Origin: Panopea generosa
Taxonomy: Eukaryota > Mollusca > Bivalvia > Adapedonta > Hiatellidae
Assembly (NCBI GenBank): GCA_029582155.1
Contig: CM055899.1
Coordinates: 59,003,349-59,067,348, forward strand
Direction: 5' to 3'
Length of the DNA: 64,000 nt
Part shown: piece after piece, positions 1 through 12,235 of the stretch
Position numbering within the stretch: position 1 is the stretch's first letter
Layout of the letters: every line of letters begins with the position of its first letter
Made by a program: the position numbers and the translations under genes
Notes under the pieces: generated by a model
Database searches by the model: none
The model's input: only the letters and a program-made list of their open reading frames with translations
Told to the model about the DNA's origin: nothing

Positions 1-1290
1 ACAATTTCTGTGAAATTATTTTAAAAACGAGCCAGTAATTTCTGACAGGAAGATTTTTTTAAAGTTTTTACTATAGCTTATAAAGTTAACTAACCCCACC
101 CACTGGCCGCTATGTTTTTTGACAAATCAAGATGGGTTGAACAAACTTGGTAGAGGGTCACCCAAGGATCATTTCTGTGAAATTATTTTAAAATTGAGCC
201 AGTAGTTTTTGACAAGAAGATTTTTTAAGTTTTTACTATAGCTTATAAAGTAAACTAACCCAATCCCCTTACCGCCATGTTTTTTGACGAATCACTACAG
301 TTTGAACAATTTTGATAGGGGTTCCTCCAAAGAACATTTGTGAAATTATTTTAAAATCAAGCCAGTAGTTTCTAACAAAATGATGTTTTAAGTTTTTACT
401 AATTAAACTTGCCCGCCCCCTGGCTGCCATGTTTTTTGACAAATCAAGACGGCTTGAACAAACTTGGTAGAGGGTCACCCAAGGACAATTTCTGTGAAAT
501 TATTTTAAAATCGAACCCGTAGTTTCTGACAAGAAGATTTTTTAAGCTTTTACTAATTAACTTATATAATAAACTAACCCCATCCCCTGGCCGCCATGTT
601 TTTTGACGAACCAAGATGACTTAAACAAACTTGGTAGAGGGTCATCCAAGGACTATTTCTGTGAAATTATTTTAAAAACGAGCCAGTAATTTCTGACAGG
701 AAGATTTTTTTAAAGTTTTTACTATAGCTTATAAAGTTAACTAACCCCACCCACTGGCCGCTATGTTTTTTGACAAATCAAGATGGGTTGAACAAACTTG
801 GTAGAGGGTCACCCAAGGATCATTTCTGTGAAATTATTTTAAAATTGAGCCAGTAGTTTTTGACAAGAAGATTTTTTAAGCTTTTACTAATTAACTTATA
901 TAATAAACTAACCCCATCCCCTGGCCGCCATGTTTTTTGACGAACCAAGATGACTTAAACAAACTTGGTAGAGGGTCACCCAAGGAACATTTCTGTGAAA
1001 TTATCTTAAAATCTAGCCAGTAGTTTCTGACAATAAGATTTTTTAAGTTTTTAATAATCAAACTTGCCCTGCCCCCTGACATCCATGTTTTTTGAAGAAT
1101 CAAAATGGCTTGAACAAACTTGGTAGAGGGTCACCCAAGGAACATTTCTGTAAAGTTATATCAAAATTTGCCCAGTGATTTCAGAGGAGAAGTTGTTAGA
1201 AGCTAAAAGTTAACAATGGAAGACAGACGACAGACACCATACTATCACAAAAGCTCTCCTGTGAGCCTTTGGCTCATATGAACTAAAAAT
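1..1290. repeat. Tandem array of ~167-bp units with a hairpin tail (mollusc dispersed element)
   Basis: About seven units can be aligned on the shared ATGTTTTTTGA core, which starts near 112, 277, 429, 596, 763, 930 and 1085. Spacings are 165, 152, 167, 167, 167 and 155 bp. Each unit also carries AACAAACTTGGTAGAGGGTC and a TTTCTGTGAAATTATTTTAAAA block. Bases 1 to about 230 recur almost unchanged from about 652, so there is a ~651-bp higher-order duplication of four monomers. After the last unit comes a different tail (about 1150-1290) ending in a small hairpin at 1262-1276. The layout of core tandem units plus a unique tail is known from pearl and Helentron-like non-autonomous elements of bivalves; membership of that class is inferred. 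The left end is cut by the window. Short ORFs here are repeat translations. Confidence 0.85.
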
Positions 1291-1570
1291 TTAAATATTG
1301 GCATTGTGGTACGAGTGAGGGATGGTGGGAGGTGGGTGTTTGCAATAGCCAAATGATACTACTGTAAAATATCAAATGGTATTCAAAACAGTACAACACA
1401 ACTTTCAGTTCAAACGTTTTATTTTAGAGTAAAAGTTTGACATGTACAATAACACATAACCCAATAAACAAGTACGATCGAAAGGAATCTGAGACATATA
1501 TTCCCGTAACATGCTACAGTAAAAATATGTTATAAAAATTTCTCAACAGTTTCTTTTAAAAAAAACAGTT
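1291..1570. other. AT-rich stretch with the 3'UTR of the downstream gene
   Basis: No coding signal is seen from 1291 to about 1400. The part from about 1400 to 1570 lies between a minus-strand stop codon and a minus-strand AATAAA, and is read as that gene's 3'UTR. Confidence 0.4.
1418..1423 (-). terminator. Polyadenylation signal AATAAA
   Basis: The plus strand reads TTTATT, which is AATAAA on the minus strand. It lies about 148 bases downstream of the stop codon at 1571-1573, a normal distance for a short 3'UTR, and it supports a genuine terminal exon just upstream. Confidence 0.5.
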
Positions 1571-1759
1571 TTAGCCGTGTTCATTCAGTTTCTTAACAGA
1601 AATCAGTACTTCTGTATCACCCTTCACCATGACCATCTTCCAATATTTCACATCACCCTTAAGCATATCTGACATTAAATATTTCTCATCATCCTTTATC
1701 TTTTCCATCAACTCAACGCATAGCTTCAGATAATCCAGCACCAACAATCGTGCATTCAC
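1571..1759 (-). CDS. Terminal coding exon of an unidentified minus-strand gene
   Basis: After a 3' splice site (ATAAACAG before the first base at 1759) the frame runs 62 codons to TAA at 1571-1573. The peptide starts VNARLLVLDYLKLC, continues through a charged helix-like stretch containing MEKIKDDEKYLMSDMLKGD, and ends KKLNEHG. Composition is amphipathic and rich in K, D, E, L, M and V, unlike translations of the AT-rich flanks. It starts in phase 0, which fits the phase-0 end of the exon at 5102-5194, and AATAAA follows about 150 bases later. I do not recognise the family; no zinc finger, membrane segment or signal peptide is seen. It is probably the C-terminus of a helical protein whose other exons lie upstream on the minus strand. 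A chance ORF is possible but less likely given the splice and polyA context. Confidence 0.55.
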   Translation of the reverse strand: MNARLLVLDYLKLCVELMEKIKDDEKYLMSDMLKGDVKYWKMVMVKGDTEVLISVKKLNEHG

Positions 1760-4700
1760 CTGTTTATGCATTTGTCTTATAAAATACTTGAAACTGAATG
1801 AAAACGTATGTAAACTGAATCAGTTAATTAGACACATGTCACATGACTGATCACATGACAGTCACGCTACACTGGTCATGTGACAGTCTCTTAGACCCTT
1901 TGGCACATGTAAGCTATCCAATGGCTTTGTGATAAATTCAACCGATTTAATTAAAATGTGTTTCTTATTAACCACCATCTCCATTTGTGGCATAACATTG
2001 ATACTATGTTACCCAAATGTACCTTAATGAACCAAAAACAACCTTCATAATAACAAACGCCTTGAAGGCTGACTTTTTCAAACTCCAAATTCACATGCAT
2101 GTTATTCTGGCAAAAAAAGGTAAGAAACAAATTTTAATTGAAATCTGTTTAAACTACTATTTCTAAATCTAGATCAATTACTTCACATGCTGAGTCACTG
2201 TTGCATATTTTATCAAATGACATAAATGGCATTTTACTTTATTGCTACCCTAAACAAAAAAATATATCACTGAGTTTCATGTTTATCATTAAAAAATGTC
2301 ATCAAAAAAATCTACATCTACATTTGGACAAAACACTCTCTCTCACAATAGGTCTGTCCGAAGGTTTCCAGGGGATGGTATACATTCTACTTTTACAATA
2401 ATTTATGATATGGGGGGTGTGTTTTTTTAATACATAAATTATTTACAAAAATAATTTAGGTTTAACAATTATGTACAATCTCAAAAACTTGACACAAAGC
2501 TGAGAATATAAGTTACGACAGATTCTCTACTGTATGGGGTCTAATATCTGTCACTAATTACTAACGTTAAATATGCGATAAGTAAGCTGGTGGTCCGATG
2601 TTCCGTATACACATCTGGCATATATACACACATACACTGTACACTACACTCCTGTATACGGTGTACAGCAACTCTGGGGACATTTCTACGGTTACTAAGG
2701 ACATGCCCCTGGAAACGTTCGGAACACTTGTAGTATACAATGATATGTTTACTGACAAAACATTGCTAGTGTAAATGCAATATTCATATATATAATATGT
2801 TTTAATGTGTGAATGAGATTTGTGCATTTTTTTCTGTTATTGGTGTCCGAATGATGTTTTTTCGCAAACAGGTCAGGCTAATTGTTATTTCGTCAATAAT
2901 CACGTTGTATTTTTATTTCCAATCGCTCAAAAGAAGATATTTGAATATACGTGAATGATAATTATCAAGTCATGTCTAATACATACAATTTTTCTATGTC
3001 TCTTAATTCAAGATGCAATGCTTCGTTTACAGCTTGAACCTTTAATAAAATTTATTCCAATTTGAAAGACTGTGAAAAATTCGAAGAGCAATTTCACCTA
3101 TTTGAAATCTACCAATGTCACTTTTAAAAAAAAATAAAATGAAATAACATATGCATAGCCATGTAATGCATGGAAAAAACATCATATTACTGGACTTGCG
3201 TATATTAGGTGGGAAAAATATTGTATAGTTAACAACACAAAATAGAATTATAATGATTAAACATTTTATAAAAATCGTGTGGTTAATATAATACGAAATG
3301 TCTGACAATAAAATTGGTGTTTTTATACATATTACATGCATGTATATTTTTTTATTAATAAAAGGAGCATTGAAAGAGCAAATTTCATTTATAAAAATGC
3401 TTATAAATCAGCATAGGGGAAAACAAAATCCCAAATATTTGCAAAGTTTATAACAAAAAAAATGTTCTAAAATTTTTTTTTATCAACAACTGTAAAGCAA
3501 ATTTAAACATGGACAAACCCATAATACATATTCCAATATTTGATCCTTCTATTTAACAAAATATTTGAAAACTTGCGTAAGAGTTTGGGAAATTAGCACT
3601 CGCAGTCACATGTCTTATTTTCGAGACAAAATATTGAACTTGGTTAAAATGGTTAGTATACACGGAACATTATTTACAAATATACACACATATGAGACAG
3701 AGATATAAAAGAATTCAACACATCGTCAGAATGAAGGTTGATCACAAAACTGTTAAATCATCACTCTTTATCTGTATGTTGGTACAACAGTTTTGCAATG
3801 TCCCTCGACTGATATAATTCAAGTGAACTTTGTTGTGCAACCTCTTTACAACTGGCTTAGTTACATCTCCCAATTCTTCTGTATGCTCTATATAGCCCTT
3901 GACAATGTACAATCCAAATATACATGTATGTGTAAATCCTTAATCAGTGTTTGCTTTGGTTGATCTTCGACTTAACACATTTTCTTGTGGTTTTTATTCG
4001 AGCCTGTNNNNNNNNNNNNNNNNNNNNNNNNNNNNNNNNNNNNNNNNNNNNNNNNNNNNNNNNNNNNNNNNNNNNNNNNNNNNNNNNNNNNNNNNNNNNN
4101 NNNNNNNNNNNNNNNNNNNNNNNNNNNNNNNNNNNNNNNNNNNNNNNNNNNNNNNNNNNNNNNNNNNNNNNNNNNNNNNNNNNNNNNNNNNNNNNNNNNN
4201 NNNNNNNNNNNNNNNNNNNNNNNNNNNNNNNNNNNNNNNNNNNNNNNNNNNNNNNNNNNNNNNNNNNNNNNNNNNNNNNNNNNNNNNNNNNNNNNNNNNN
4301 NNNNNNNNNNNNNNNNNNNNNNNNNNNNNNNNNNNNNNNNNNNNNNNNNNNNNNNNNNNNNNNNNNNNNNNNNNNNNNNNNNNNNNNNNNNNNNNNNNNN
4401 NNNNNNNNNNNNNNNNNNNNNNNNNNNNNNNNNNNNNNNNNNNNNNNNNNNNNNNNNNNNNNNNNNNNNNNNNNNNNNNNNNNNNNNNNNNNNNNNNNNN
4501 NNNNNNNCTATTTTCCACACTTTCGAACGAAGATTAATTACTCAATTTTGACAAAAATATAGTTTGTATCATCTATTATCTTTCTAATCTAGTAAATCTT
4601 TAATCTAAATATGTTTTTTAACACGATTTCCTTTTGATGCTATTGTACTCTCAAATAAAATAGTAATTATATCTGAAGGGAGAGACAGAATTATTGGGAA

Positions 4701-5101
4701 AAAGTAAAAAAACAGTCTTGTTCTGTTTACAAAGATCTGTGAGTAAGCAACCTGCTAGGAGAGAAACATATACACACATCTCGGTGGGTAAAACCACTGG
4801 CCTGGGAGTACAAGAGTTTGCATATGTTTCTCAATATGTTTATGTAACAGGATGTGGCTTCTGTTCCAACAATATTTTTAAGTTTTACTTAAATACTTAA
4901 AAACTTAACTCAGTTTGACTGTTTTTTTATCTATTATATAATCAATATCAATGAAATGATATGCATTTAAAATGGAACCAGTCTAAATTCAGGATCTGCT
5001 GACTGCTTGTGTAAGATTTAAGTTTTTATATATTTAATTAATATTGATAAATTTGTTGTTGAAGCAGAAGTCTGCTGACTTTGTAAACAGTTTTATCTCA
5101 C
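1760..5101 (-). other. Probable intron of the downstream gene, interrupted by an assembly gap
   Basis: AT-rich sequence with no well supported exon. It holds the gap at 4008-4507 and one weak exon candidate at 3761-3841, discussed in the findings. A (CA/TA)-rich patch at about 2615-2645 and homopolymer runs are ordinary for this genome. Exons could be hidden in the gap. Confidence 0.4.
4008..4507. other. Assembly gap of exactly 500 N
   Basis: Positions 4008-4507 are all N. The round length suggests a fixed-size scaffold gap, so the true distance is unknown. All ORFs spanning it are artefacts. Confidence 0.99.
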
Positions 5102-5194
5102 CATGAGATTTCGCTGGTATTGGTACATCCAAGTCTTCATCATGTCAATTTCCAGCTGCATATCGGGTCTCATATAGAATAGTTCCACAATACT
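5102..5194 (-). CDS. Internal coding exon of an unidentified minus-strand gene
   Basis: A 93-bp exon of 31 codons with no stop. It is preceded on the minus strand by a pyrimidine-rich tract and acceptor (TTTGTCTTTGTGTGTAG) and followed by a good donor (ATG then GTGAGA). The peptide begins SIVELFYMRPDMQLEIDMMK and ends YQYQRNLM; it is helical and rich in Met, and GC content is higher than the flanks. It is phase 0 at both ends, so it joins in frame to the terminal exon at 1571-1759, giving a continuous helical sequence. Family not recognised. Further 5' exons should lie upstream at higher coordinates, but I could not find convincing ones before the msi 3'UTR. Confidence 0.6.
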
Positions 5195-8100
5195 CTACAC
5201 ACAAAGACAAATATCAAGCTATATATAGTCACGACTAACTAGAGAATAACAGGACAGTATCACTGTACAAAATAGGCAACACACCCATCCATATGTCATA
5301 TCAATCTATATTTTTCACACTCTATATGCTACACACACAAACACACATATTTCAGCATAGAACCACAGATGAAACAAACAACATGTGTAGTTATATTATA
5401 ATGTTTAACTGTCAGTCACATCAACTTATCATGCATGCACAACGTGGTAATGAGATCATCTGTAAATGCAGCTCTGCCCTCACACCAAATTCGATGCAAA
5501 TAAATTTATAAAAGAAAAGGATGTAAATTCTCTGGCTGATGAGGGTTTGTTGGACAATGTTGGTTAATCTACGAATAAATCAAGTACTTAAGAGAAGTAT
5601 GTCTACAAGAATATACAAATCGTCTCCAAATAAAGACTAGAATGTGTTTGCAAGACAGGGGATGCCCACTAATATAATTTATTTTAAAAATTATACCAAA
5701 AATTAATAATAAAAAAAGGGCCATAAAAACCTTAAAAATTTGACTGATATTGACACATATATAACTTTGCCCGTCCTTTGATTTAAATTCTGAAGTCATA
5801 AAGTATCCCCTGATTACTATACAAACCTCTTTCACAATAAATTGTGTAAACCTTCCCAAGAATATGACACTAGGGTGGTCACATTCACAGTCCCTACATT
5901 CTATCTGATTTACTCAACACTATCATAACAAATCCTCATTTCCTTCTGAGGTCACATAAATATATAAAACAGAGCTGCCATCCATACACATGTACACAAA
6001 TGCTCACAGTCATAATGCCATTGAGAAAATGTCATATCAATGTCACAGTAAGATGTTTCAATGTCATAATACACATATGTGAAAAAGGTCACGGAGCTTC
6101 ACTACACAAAAACAAATACAACACATACACTAGTCAGCATACAAACACAAAACTTCAAACACTTAAGCATATGACATATTCACCATTACACACATTCAGC
6201 ATAAATGATGCCCGTTCAGGTATAAGTGAACTTAAGAATATAAAAGGTCACAAATTTTACATAGTCATCAATACTATTAATCCAACAATGTAAACCAAGG
6301 TCATGCTTAAATGAATTCAATCTGCAAGGAAAGCAAGGTCACATGTAAAACATGAATATGTACAGAGACCATGTATATATAAAACTGGATTCAACATGTA
6401 ACTAGAGTCATAGTAAGTCCATGGTAACCAAGGTATTCCTCATGTATTGTATGGAGACAAGTCACATCTAAGTAAGGAAATCATCTTTGCAAAAGGAACC
6501 TATTGTCAATTTTTTTGTGTGGCACAAACTGCATTTAGGACGTTGGGGTATAAAATTACCCAAAATTTTGTCTAAGGGCAGATTTCCAAATTAAAAAAGT
6601 GGCATCCAACTACAGGCATCACTTCCTAAATTATACAGTGATAAATATGACACAAAAAATACAATTGTACAATTAAAACCCACAGCCACAAAGTTCTTAA
6701 AAATATTTGGTATGACAGTCATTCCTATAAATATGCGCTACCATAAAAAACATGGCGGCGCGCCATTTACACCCGAAAAACAAAACAGTTCAGGTCTGGT
6801 TAAAATCAATTTTGTACACGTTATACATTTCAAAATAGAGATAACATATCATCACATGTCCAATATAACATACATTTTTGGGTTTAAAATCTAAAACAGA
6901 ACCAATTTCAACAACGTATTAACAAATATATAAATTAAGTGAAATCTGTAAAACGTTCATGGAGATAACTTTCTATATTTGTCTATTCTAATCTGCCTTT
7001 ATCACACTAATTTGACCAAACTACAAACCAACGAATAAGTTAAATATACACAAAACTATTGGTTAGATTTTGCCTACATATTTAATTAAATACAGCGACA
7101 CAAATAAAATTCATTTTGTTTCAAAACATAAGAATCACATAAATTACATTATATTTTTGCTATGTCTATTAGAAAAGTTTCTCTTAAAAAAAATCTACAT
7201 TCTTTAATGAAGATCTTTGATTTCTAATGATTAATATTATACACATCAATTTTGTCTGTTTAATTGTAACTAATGTCTAGTACAGTATAAAAGTCTATCA
7301 CTAATTTTGACACCTATCTAATTAATGTTTAATCATGAAATTAAACATTAAAAGTTAGATCTAAACCAAATTTAGTATTTTTTTTTCTATTTCATGTATA
7401 TCACATGACTTCTAGTTGCCAATTCTATTTTGTCACATGACTCAATCATGGCTGATTAGATAGGTCACATGACTAAATAATAATGTTACCCACAATGCTT
7501 TTCAAATATTAACAATAAATATCTTTGTTAAAGTTTGCTAGATCTAATTTTGAACACATGAAGACGGTAGTTTGGTCAAAGAAGTTGTGCACAAAAGTTC
7601 AACTAAGCCTAAATTTGTCTAAATAACCTAAAATGAACTACAAGATTATTGCTTTATATAATATTAAATAGTAAAATACCCGGTTTTTCATTTAAAAAAA
7701 ACAAGATCATAAATAAGTTTTATTTAAAAATATATAAGGATGATGCAATGATATATGAAATATAAATTACACCAAATGACACCGTAAAACACATTCAATG
7801 TAAATATGGTTAGATAGTGGAGAAATGAATCAAATAATAAAGCTTCTACGGAAGATGGAATCAGCAGAGAGACGGAAGAAAAAATGCAAGCTTTTGTAAA
7901 ACTAGAGACAAAATACAACTTGTTTTTCATCTTTAGATAAGGGTTTTCCTATTTCTGCAGAACAAAATTCCAATCTAGTTCTAATAACTGGCTTTATCAT
8001 TTCTAAAACATTATACTGATCCATTCGTTCTGGTGACAGTTGGCACCCCAGCTCAACAGATCAAATGCATAGAAAATATAGTAGACTGTATACTGTACAA

Positions 8101-8212
8101 TCATCAGACCTTGGTGGAGTGATTTCATGTCCATGTCTACATGTGGTTGCAGAATTTCATAATTCAACACTTGGTATATTGGCCGACACAGAATAGCAGC
8201 CCGCGGAAGGCA
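5195..8212. other. AT-rich non-coding stretch, no supported gene
   Basis: No exon with both good splice signals and protein-like composition was found. It contains CA-rich patches (about 5930-6180) and repeated CACATGAC words. Near 6745-6765 there is a GGCGCGCC patch beside a minus-strand GCCGCCATGTTTTTT, which matches the core of the array at the left edge and is probably a fragment of that repeat. It may hold 5' exons of the downstream gene that I could not recognise. Confidence 0.4.
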
Positions 8213-8512
8213 GATACCCATCCCATGCCTTTTGGGATCAGGCAAACACCCTATCCATGCCTTTTGGGATCAGGCAAACACCCTACCCATGCCTTTGAAT
8301 ATCAGGTAAACACATACCCATGCCTTTGTGTATCAGGTAAACACATACCCATGCCTTGTGTATCAGGTAAACACATACCCATGCCTTTGAATATCAGGTA
8401 AACACATACCAATGCCTTTGTGACTCAGGTAAACACATACCTATGCCTTTGTGTATCAGGTAAACACATACCAATGCCTTTGTGACTCAGGATAACACAT
8501 ACCCTATGCCTT
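8213..8512. repeat. Minisatellite, ~32-36 bp unit, about 9 copies
   Basis: The unit is close to ACACATACCCATGCCTTTG followed by TGTATCAGGTAA. The first two copies differ (TTTTGGGATCAGGCAAACACC) and the last copies drift. ORFs across it on both strands repeat the unit and are not genes. Confidence 0.9.
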
Positions 8513-8799
8513 ATGAAACTTGCTTGGTAAGAACAAGACTGGACTCTGCAGCAACAACTGAATATGCCTTTAAACAACAAAGCTAAATCTACCTAAAAAT
8601 ATCTTTTAAAAAAAAAACAACTTGCAAATATCATTGTATCATTTGATCATGGGCTATGTCTAATTCATTTACTGGTTGTAAACATAGTACCACTCAATGC
8701 AACCCCTTCAACAATCTGTCTATCGGTTAATGATGTTTTCATCAATATTTATTAGAACTATCTGCAACATTATTTAAATTTAGAAACAACATATCAATG

Positions 8800-9140
8800 G
8801 TTCATTGCAACACTGCTGTATTTCCTTATTTGTTTATATGCCGATAGAACAGTGTTGCACTGTAGTGCATTAATAGCACAAATTACTGGTTCAATGCAAC
8901 ACAGCTGTATTTCCTTATTTGTTTATATACGGTACCGTTAGAACAGTGTTGCACTGTAGTGCATTAATAGCACAAATTACTGGTTCAATGCAACACTGCT
9001 GTATTTCCTTATTTGTTTATATGCTGATAGAACAGTGTTGCACTGTAGTGCATTAATAGCACAAATTACTGGTTCAATGCAACACTGCTGTATTTCCTTA
9101 TTTGTTTATATGCCGATAGAACAGTGTTGCGCTGAACACT
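8800..9140. repeat. Tandem repeat, 89-94 bp unit, ~4 copies, each with an internal inverted repeat
   Basis: Copies begin near 8807, 8896, 8990 and 9079. Each has GCAACACTGCTGT (or CAGCTGT), a ~30-base spacer, then AACAGTGTTGC, so every monomer can fold into a hairpin with about 9 bp of stem. The second copy carries a small CGGTACCGTTA variant in the loop. It lies downstream of msi and could be in a long 3'UTR form, but that is not shown. Confidence 0.85.
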
Positions 9141-11270
9141 CAATTATGATAGTTAAAGAGATACTTTGTAAATATACATCAAACGTATCCTATGAGTGTT
9201 GAATTGAAATGGATACAAATAAAACATTACACAATGTTGAGAAGTAAATTACTCCACATTATTTCACTTCTTTGATCAAATATAATTAAAAATAATAATC
9301 AAGAAATTAATGAATTTGTTAAACATAATTAATGAAGTTACAAATTCAATGGCAATCATGAAGGAGTCGCAAGAGTGACATTAAGTTTTTGTCCGAGAAC
9401 CTAAACACTACATAACAACTCTTCACATACCAAATAAAAGTAAATTGACACAAACTTCAAAATCGTTTTTACAGCACTTCCAATTGTCAACCTTCATCAC
9501 ACTTTCAGGCAAAATTTAGAAATTGAAGACATTACTAAAAAATAATTGCGTATTTTATGGTAATAAAATTTTTAGGTATACAATTTTTTTTGCGTAAATG
9601 TAACGTAAAAACATTACGTTACCATAGAAACCATGTTGTAGCACCTTATTATTTTAAACACAAAAGTATGGGAAGGAACAGCACTATCGATATTTGATGA
9701 TAATGTTTTAAATGCGAGAACAGCTTTTAAAGACTAGGCATTTTAAGACGCTAAAGGACAATCTCCTTTTATGGTAGTAAGTTTCAATACAAGTTCCATT
9801 AGGATTCCCCTCCCCCCCCCCCCCCGAAATAAATTATTAACATCAAAGAAATAGTATGATTTTTTGTTAATAACAAATCATATTCGATACAGCACGAAAA
9901 TATAAGCGATTCTAAAATTTCAAGGAAAGTCTTTTAAACTCACTATTTAGATGTACATGAACTTGTATTAATCATTCCCAAGGTGCAACTCATAAGTGTT
10001 TTTTTTGCGTTGAGAACTTCCACCCATAATGCCTCCAAGTTTTTGTTTTTTACTTTCTACCATATAAGGCAAATTCTTGAACGCCTATTGAACAGAGCAA
10101 AAGTGGAACACTCAAGTAAATTTTTGCAATAAAATGCATCGACACAAGACCTTTAATGTGGCCTCAAGTCAAATATACAAAACAGAAAAAAGGACAAAAA
10201 AGGTAATGGAACAAACAGTGCCTGCTAAATGGAAGAAATGTCACATAGTATAGAAATGGTCATGTGACAGTATCACATAGCATATAAAAGTTGCATAAGT
10301 TCGTCCAAAAAAAAAAAAAAAAAGCTAAAACTACCAGAGCCGTGGCGACCACAGTTTGGCCCTGTTTTATATATACACAAAGGTAAACAGGCTTCAATTT
10401 CCACTCAATATGAAAACAATTCAAGCTAATGCAATACTATTCTACCTCCAACTATATCTTTATGCAGATACAATAGTCTTACAATTAACACCTGCGAAAT
10501 CTTTTACACTGACAAATATCTGTGGTTTACTTCACTGCATGATTTTTCACTAACCAAGCATTTCAACTGTAACCATGCCAACATCAGACTGTAGGCCAAG
10601 TGTGTCACTTTTTGGTAGCCATGCTTTTAGAAGACAAGATGAATTGTATTTACCATATTGACTGTGAGTTGCCACTTTCAGGTTAGATACATGCAAAAAT
10701 ATATCTCAGAATATTGCTCTTTGTAACAACTAACCCATGGGTGGGGTATTATAGTTCTCTACTCAATCTCAATAATAAATTAATATTGTATACTAAAACT
10801 TTTCTGTCAGCCAACTAAACACAAAGATTAAGTGGAGCAACAAATGACAGATTTGTATTCATATCTATACTATGTATATGCACACCACCTGACCTCCTCT
10901 CATTTAAACAAACCAGGATTACATCAAATAATTGGCATCATTTAACTAACCTAAAATATTTGTCCGTAACATGCGTATGTGATGTCGATATTATCGACGC
11001 CAGAACGCCGTTTTTATCTTACTAAATGAATACTGAAACCTGAATACAACAAAAATCTACAAATAGCTCTAATAAACAAACTTGGAAGTTCAAAGAAAAA
11101 CAATACTTGAGAAAAAATAAGTGATCAAAAATATAGGTAAATTAGAAGTTAAAAAATAAAACTTGATAAAAATCACAAAATGAAGAGAATTTGCAACAAA
11201 ATTGTTCCTATTATCTTGTATACAACTATATACAATCAGAGCTTTACAGATTTTACGCAAGTGTAAAAGT
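9141..11270. other. AT-rich stretch between genes or distal msi 3'UTR
   Basis: No coding exon seen. There is a C homopolymer at about 9807-9825 and an A run at about 10308-10323. Vertebrate Musashi transcripts have long 3'UTRs, so part of this may be transcribed with msi; the sequence alone does not settle it. Confidence 0.35.
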
Positions 11271-11276
11271 TTTATT
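11271..11276 (-). terminator. msi: Candidate polyadenylation signal for msi
   Basis: TTTATT on the plus strand gives AATAAA on the minus strand, about 550 bases into the predicted last exon. It is the first canonical signal seen there, but such hexamers are common in AT-rich DNA. Confidence 0.3.
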
Positions 11277-11826
11277 TACTACCACATTGTATTTCTGTAC
11301 ATTACTCTCCAACAAAAAATACATGCAACATTTTTTATAAAGCTCTTTAATATTTTTGTTTTGTTTTGTATTTTTTTTTAATTTGACCGATGCTTCGTGA
11401 AGTACATTCAATAAATTAAACATCAAAACGTAAATGAAATATAATGGTTGTAAAGAAACTTTCTATTCTTGCATACAAAATGTAAATGGGACATTTTGGT
11501 CAAAAATTATAACAATGCCATGGCGGCTATATATATATAACATATAAAAAATGAGACTCCGCACATTTTTGTCTTACACATCTGGTTCCGTTCAGACAGA
11601 CATCTTCATTTGTATTTCCCATAGTTCCCCGCGACATCCTGCGCAGCAATCGGGTGAACGTTACATATCCAGACAACACTAAAAACTCACATCTGCATTT
11701 TTTTTTTTTTCATCTTTGGTCAATTAATAATTCTCGTGTTAAATAATATTCAGCCAAATCAAATTGAAGATTTGTAGGTCATGGAAATTTCCAACAATTT
11801 TTTTTTGGTAGTTGCGACTCCCCAGC
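11271..11826 (-). other. msi: Predicted 3'UTR exon of msi
   Basis: On the minus strand a strong acceptor (TTTTTTCTTTCAG) precedes position 11826. The exon follows the donor at 12867, 21 bases after the msi stop codon. The first AATAAA on the minus strand is at 11271-11276, with ATTAAA variants at about 11345-11350 and 11377-11382. The patch at 11580-11690 is clearly more GC-rich than its surroundings, consistent with a conserved UTR. The 3' end is a guess; later signals could be used. Confidence 0.5.
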
Positions 11827-11949
11827 CTGAAAGAAAAAAAAGAAAAAATTATATAAGTAAGCAACATTTGTAGCTTGTTAATACATTTAAATTTAGACAT
11901 GTAATAGTAGCTTCATCTATTAAGGACTAATTATTGATTGAATGAATAT

Positions 11950-12235
11950 TTAGCGTCTTTTTTTATGCCATCGAGAGCTAACAGACGATCAGTTAACCTA
12001 CCCACTGTTTCTGGGATCATGAAAGGTTTATTAGTACTTGAGCACACCTCATCTCCGCAAGTAACTGATAACTTTTTCACTTGAATCAGCAGTGAGAGAT
12101 GAATAATAATGAGACCAATGTTGTATATCAACCATCATGGAGATTATGGCCGGGTGGGGATTCAAACTCATGAGCCCTGGATTGATAGGCAGATGTGCTA
12201 ATGACTGAGCTAATCTCGCCAAGCTGTTAAGGACC
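11950..12235 (-). mobile_element. tRNA-derived SINE, family 1 (copy 1)
   Basis: The minus strand has an A-box-like TTAGCTCAGTCATTAGC (12197-12213) and a B-box-like GAGTTTGAATCCCC (about 12157-12170), then a body shared with copies at 13460, 23165 and 24570 (GAATCAGC, AATGAGAC, GTTAACC blocks). It sits in the intron that separates the msi stop-codon exon from the 3'UTR exon. Confidence 0.8.

Noticed and set aside
3947..4562. ORFs of 174-203 codons
   Set aside because: They are made almost entirely of the N gap.
8003..8245. Minus-strand ORF with a plausible-looking stretch (VLNYEILQPHVDMDMKSLHQ)
   Set aside because: It runs into the adjacent minisatellite at one side and AT-rich sequence at the other, and no convincing donor-acceptor pair frames the stretch.
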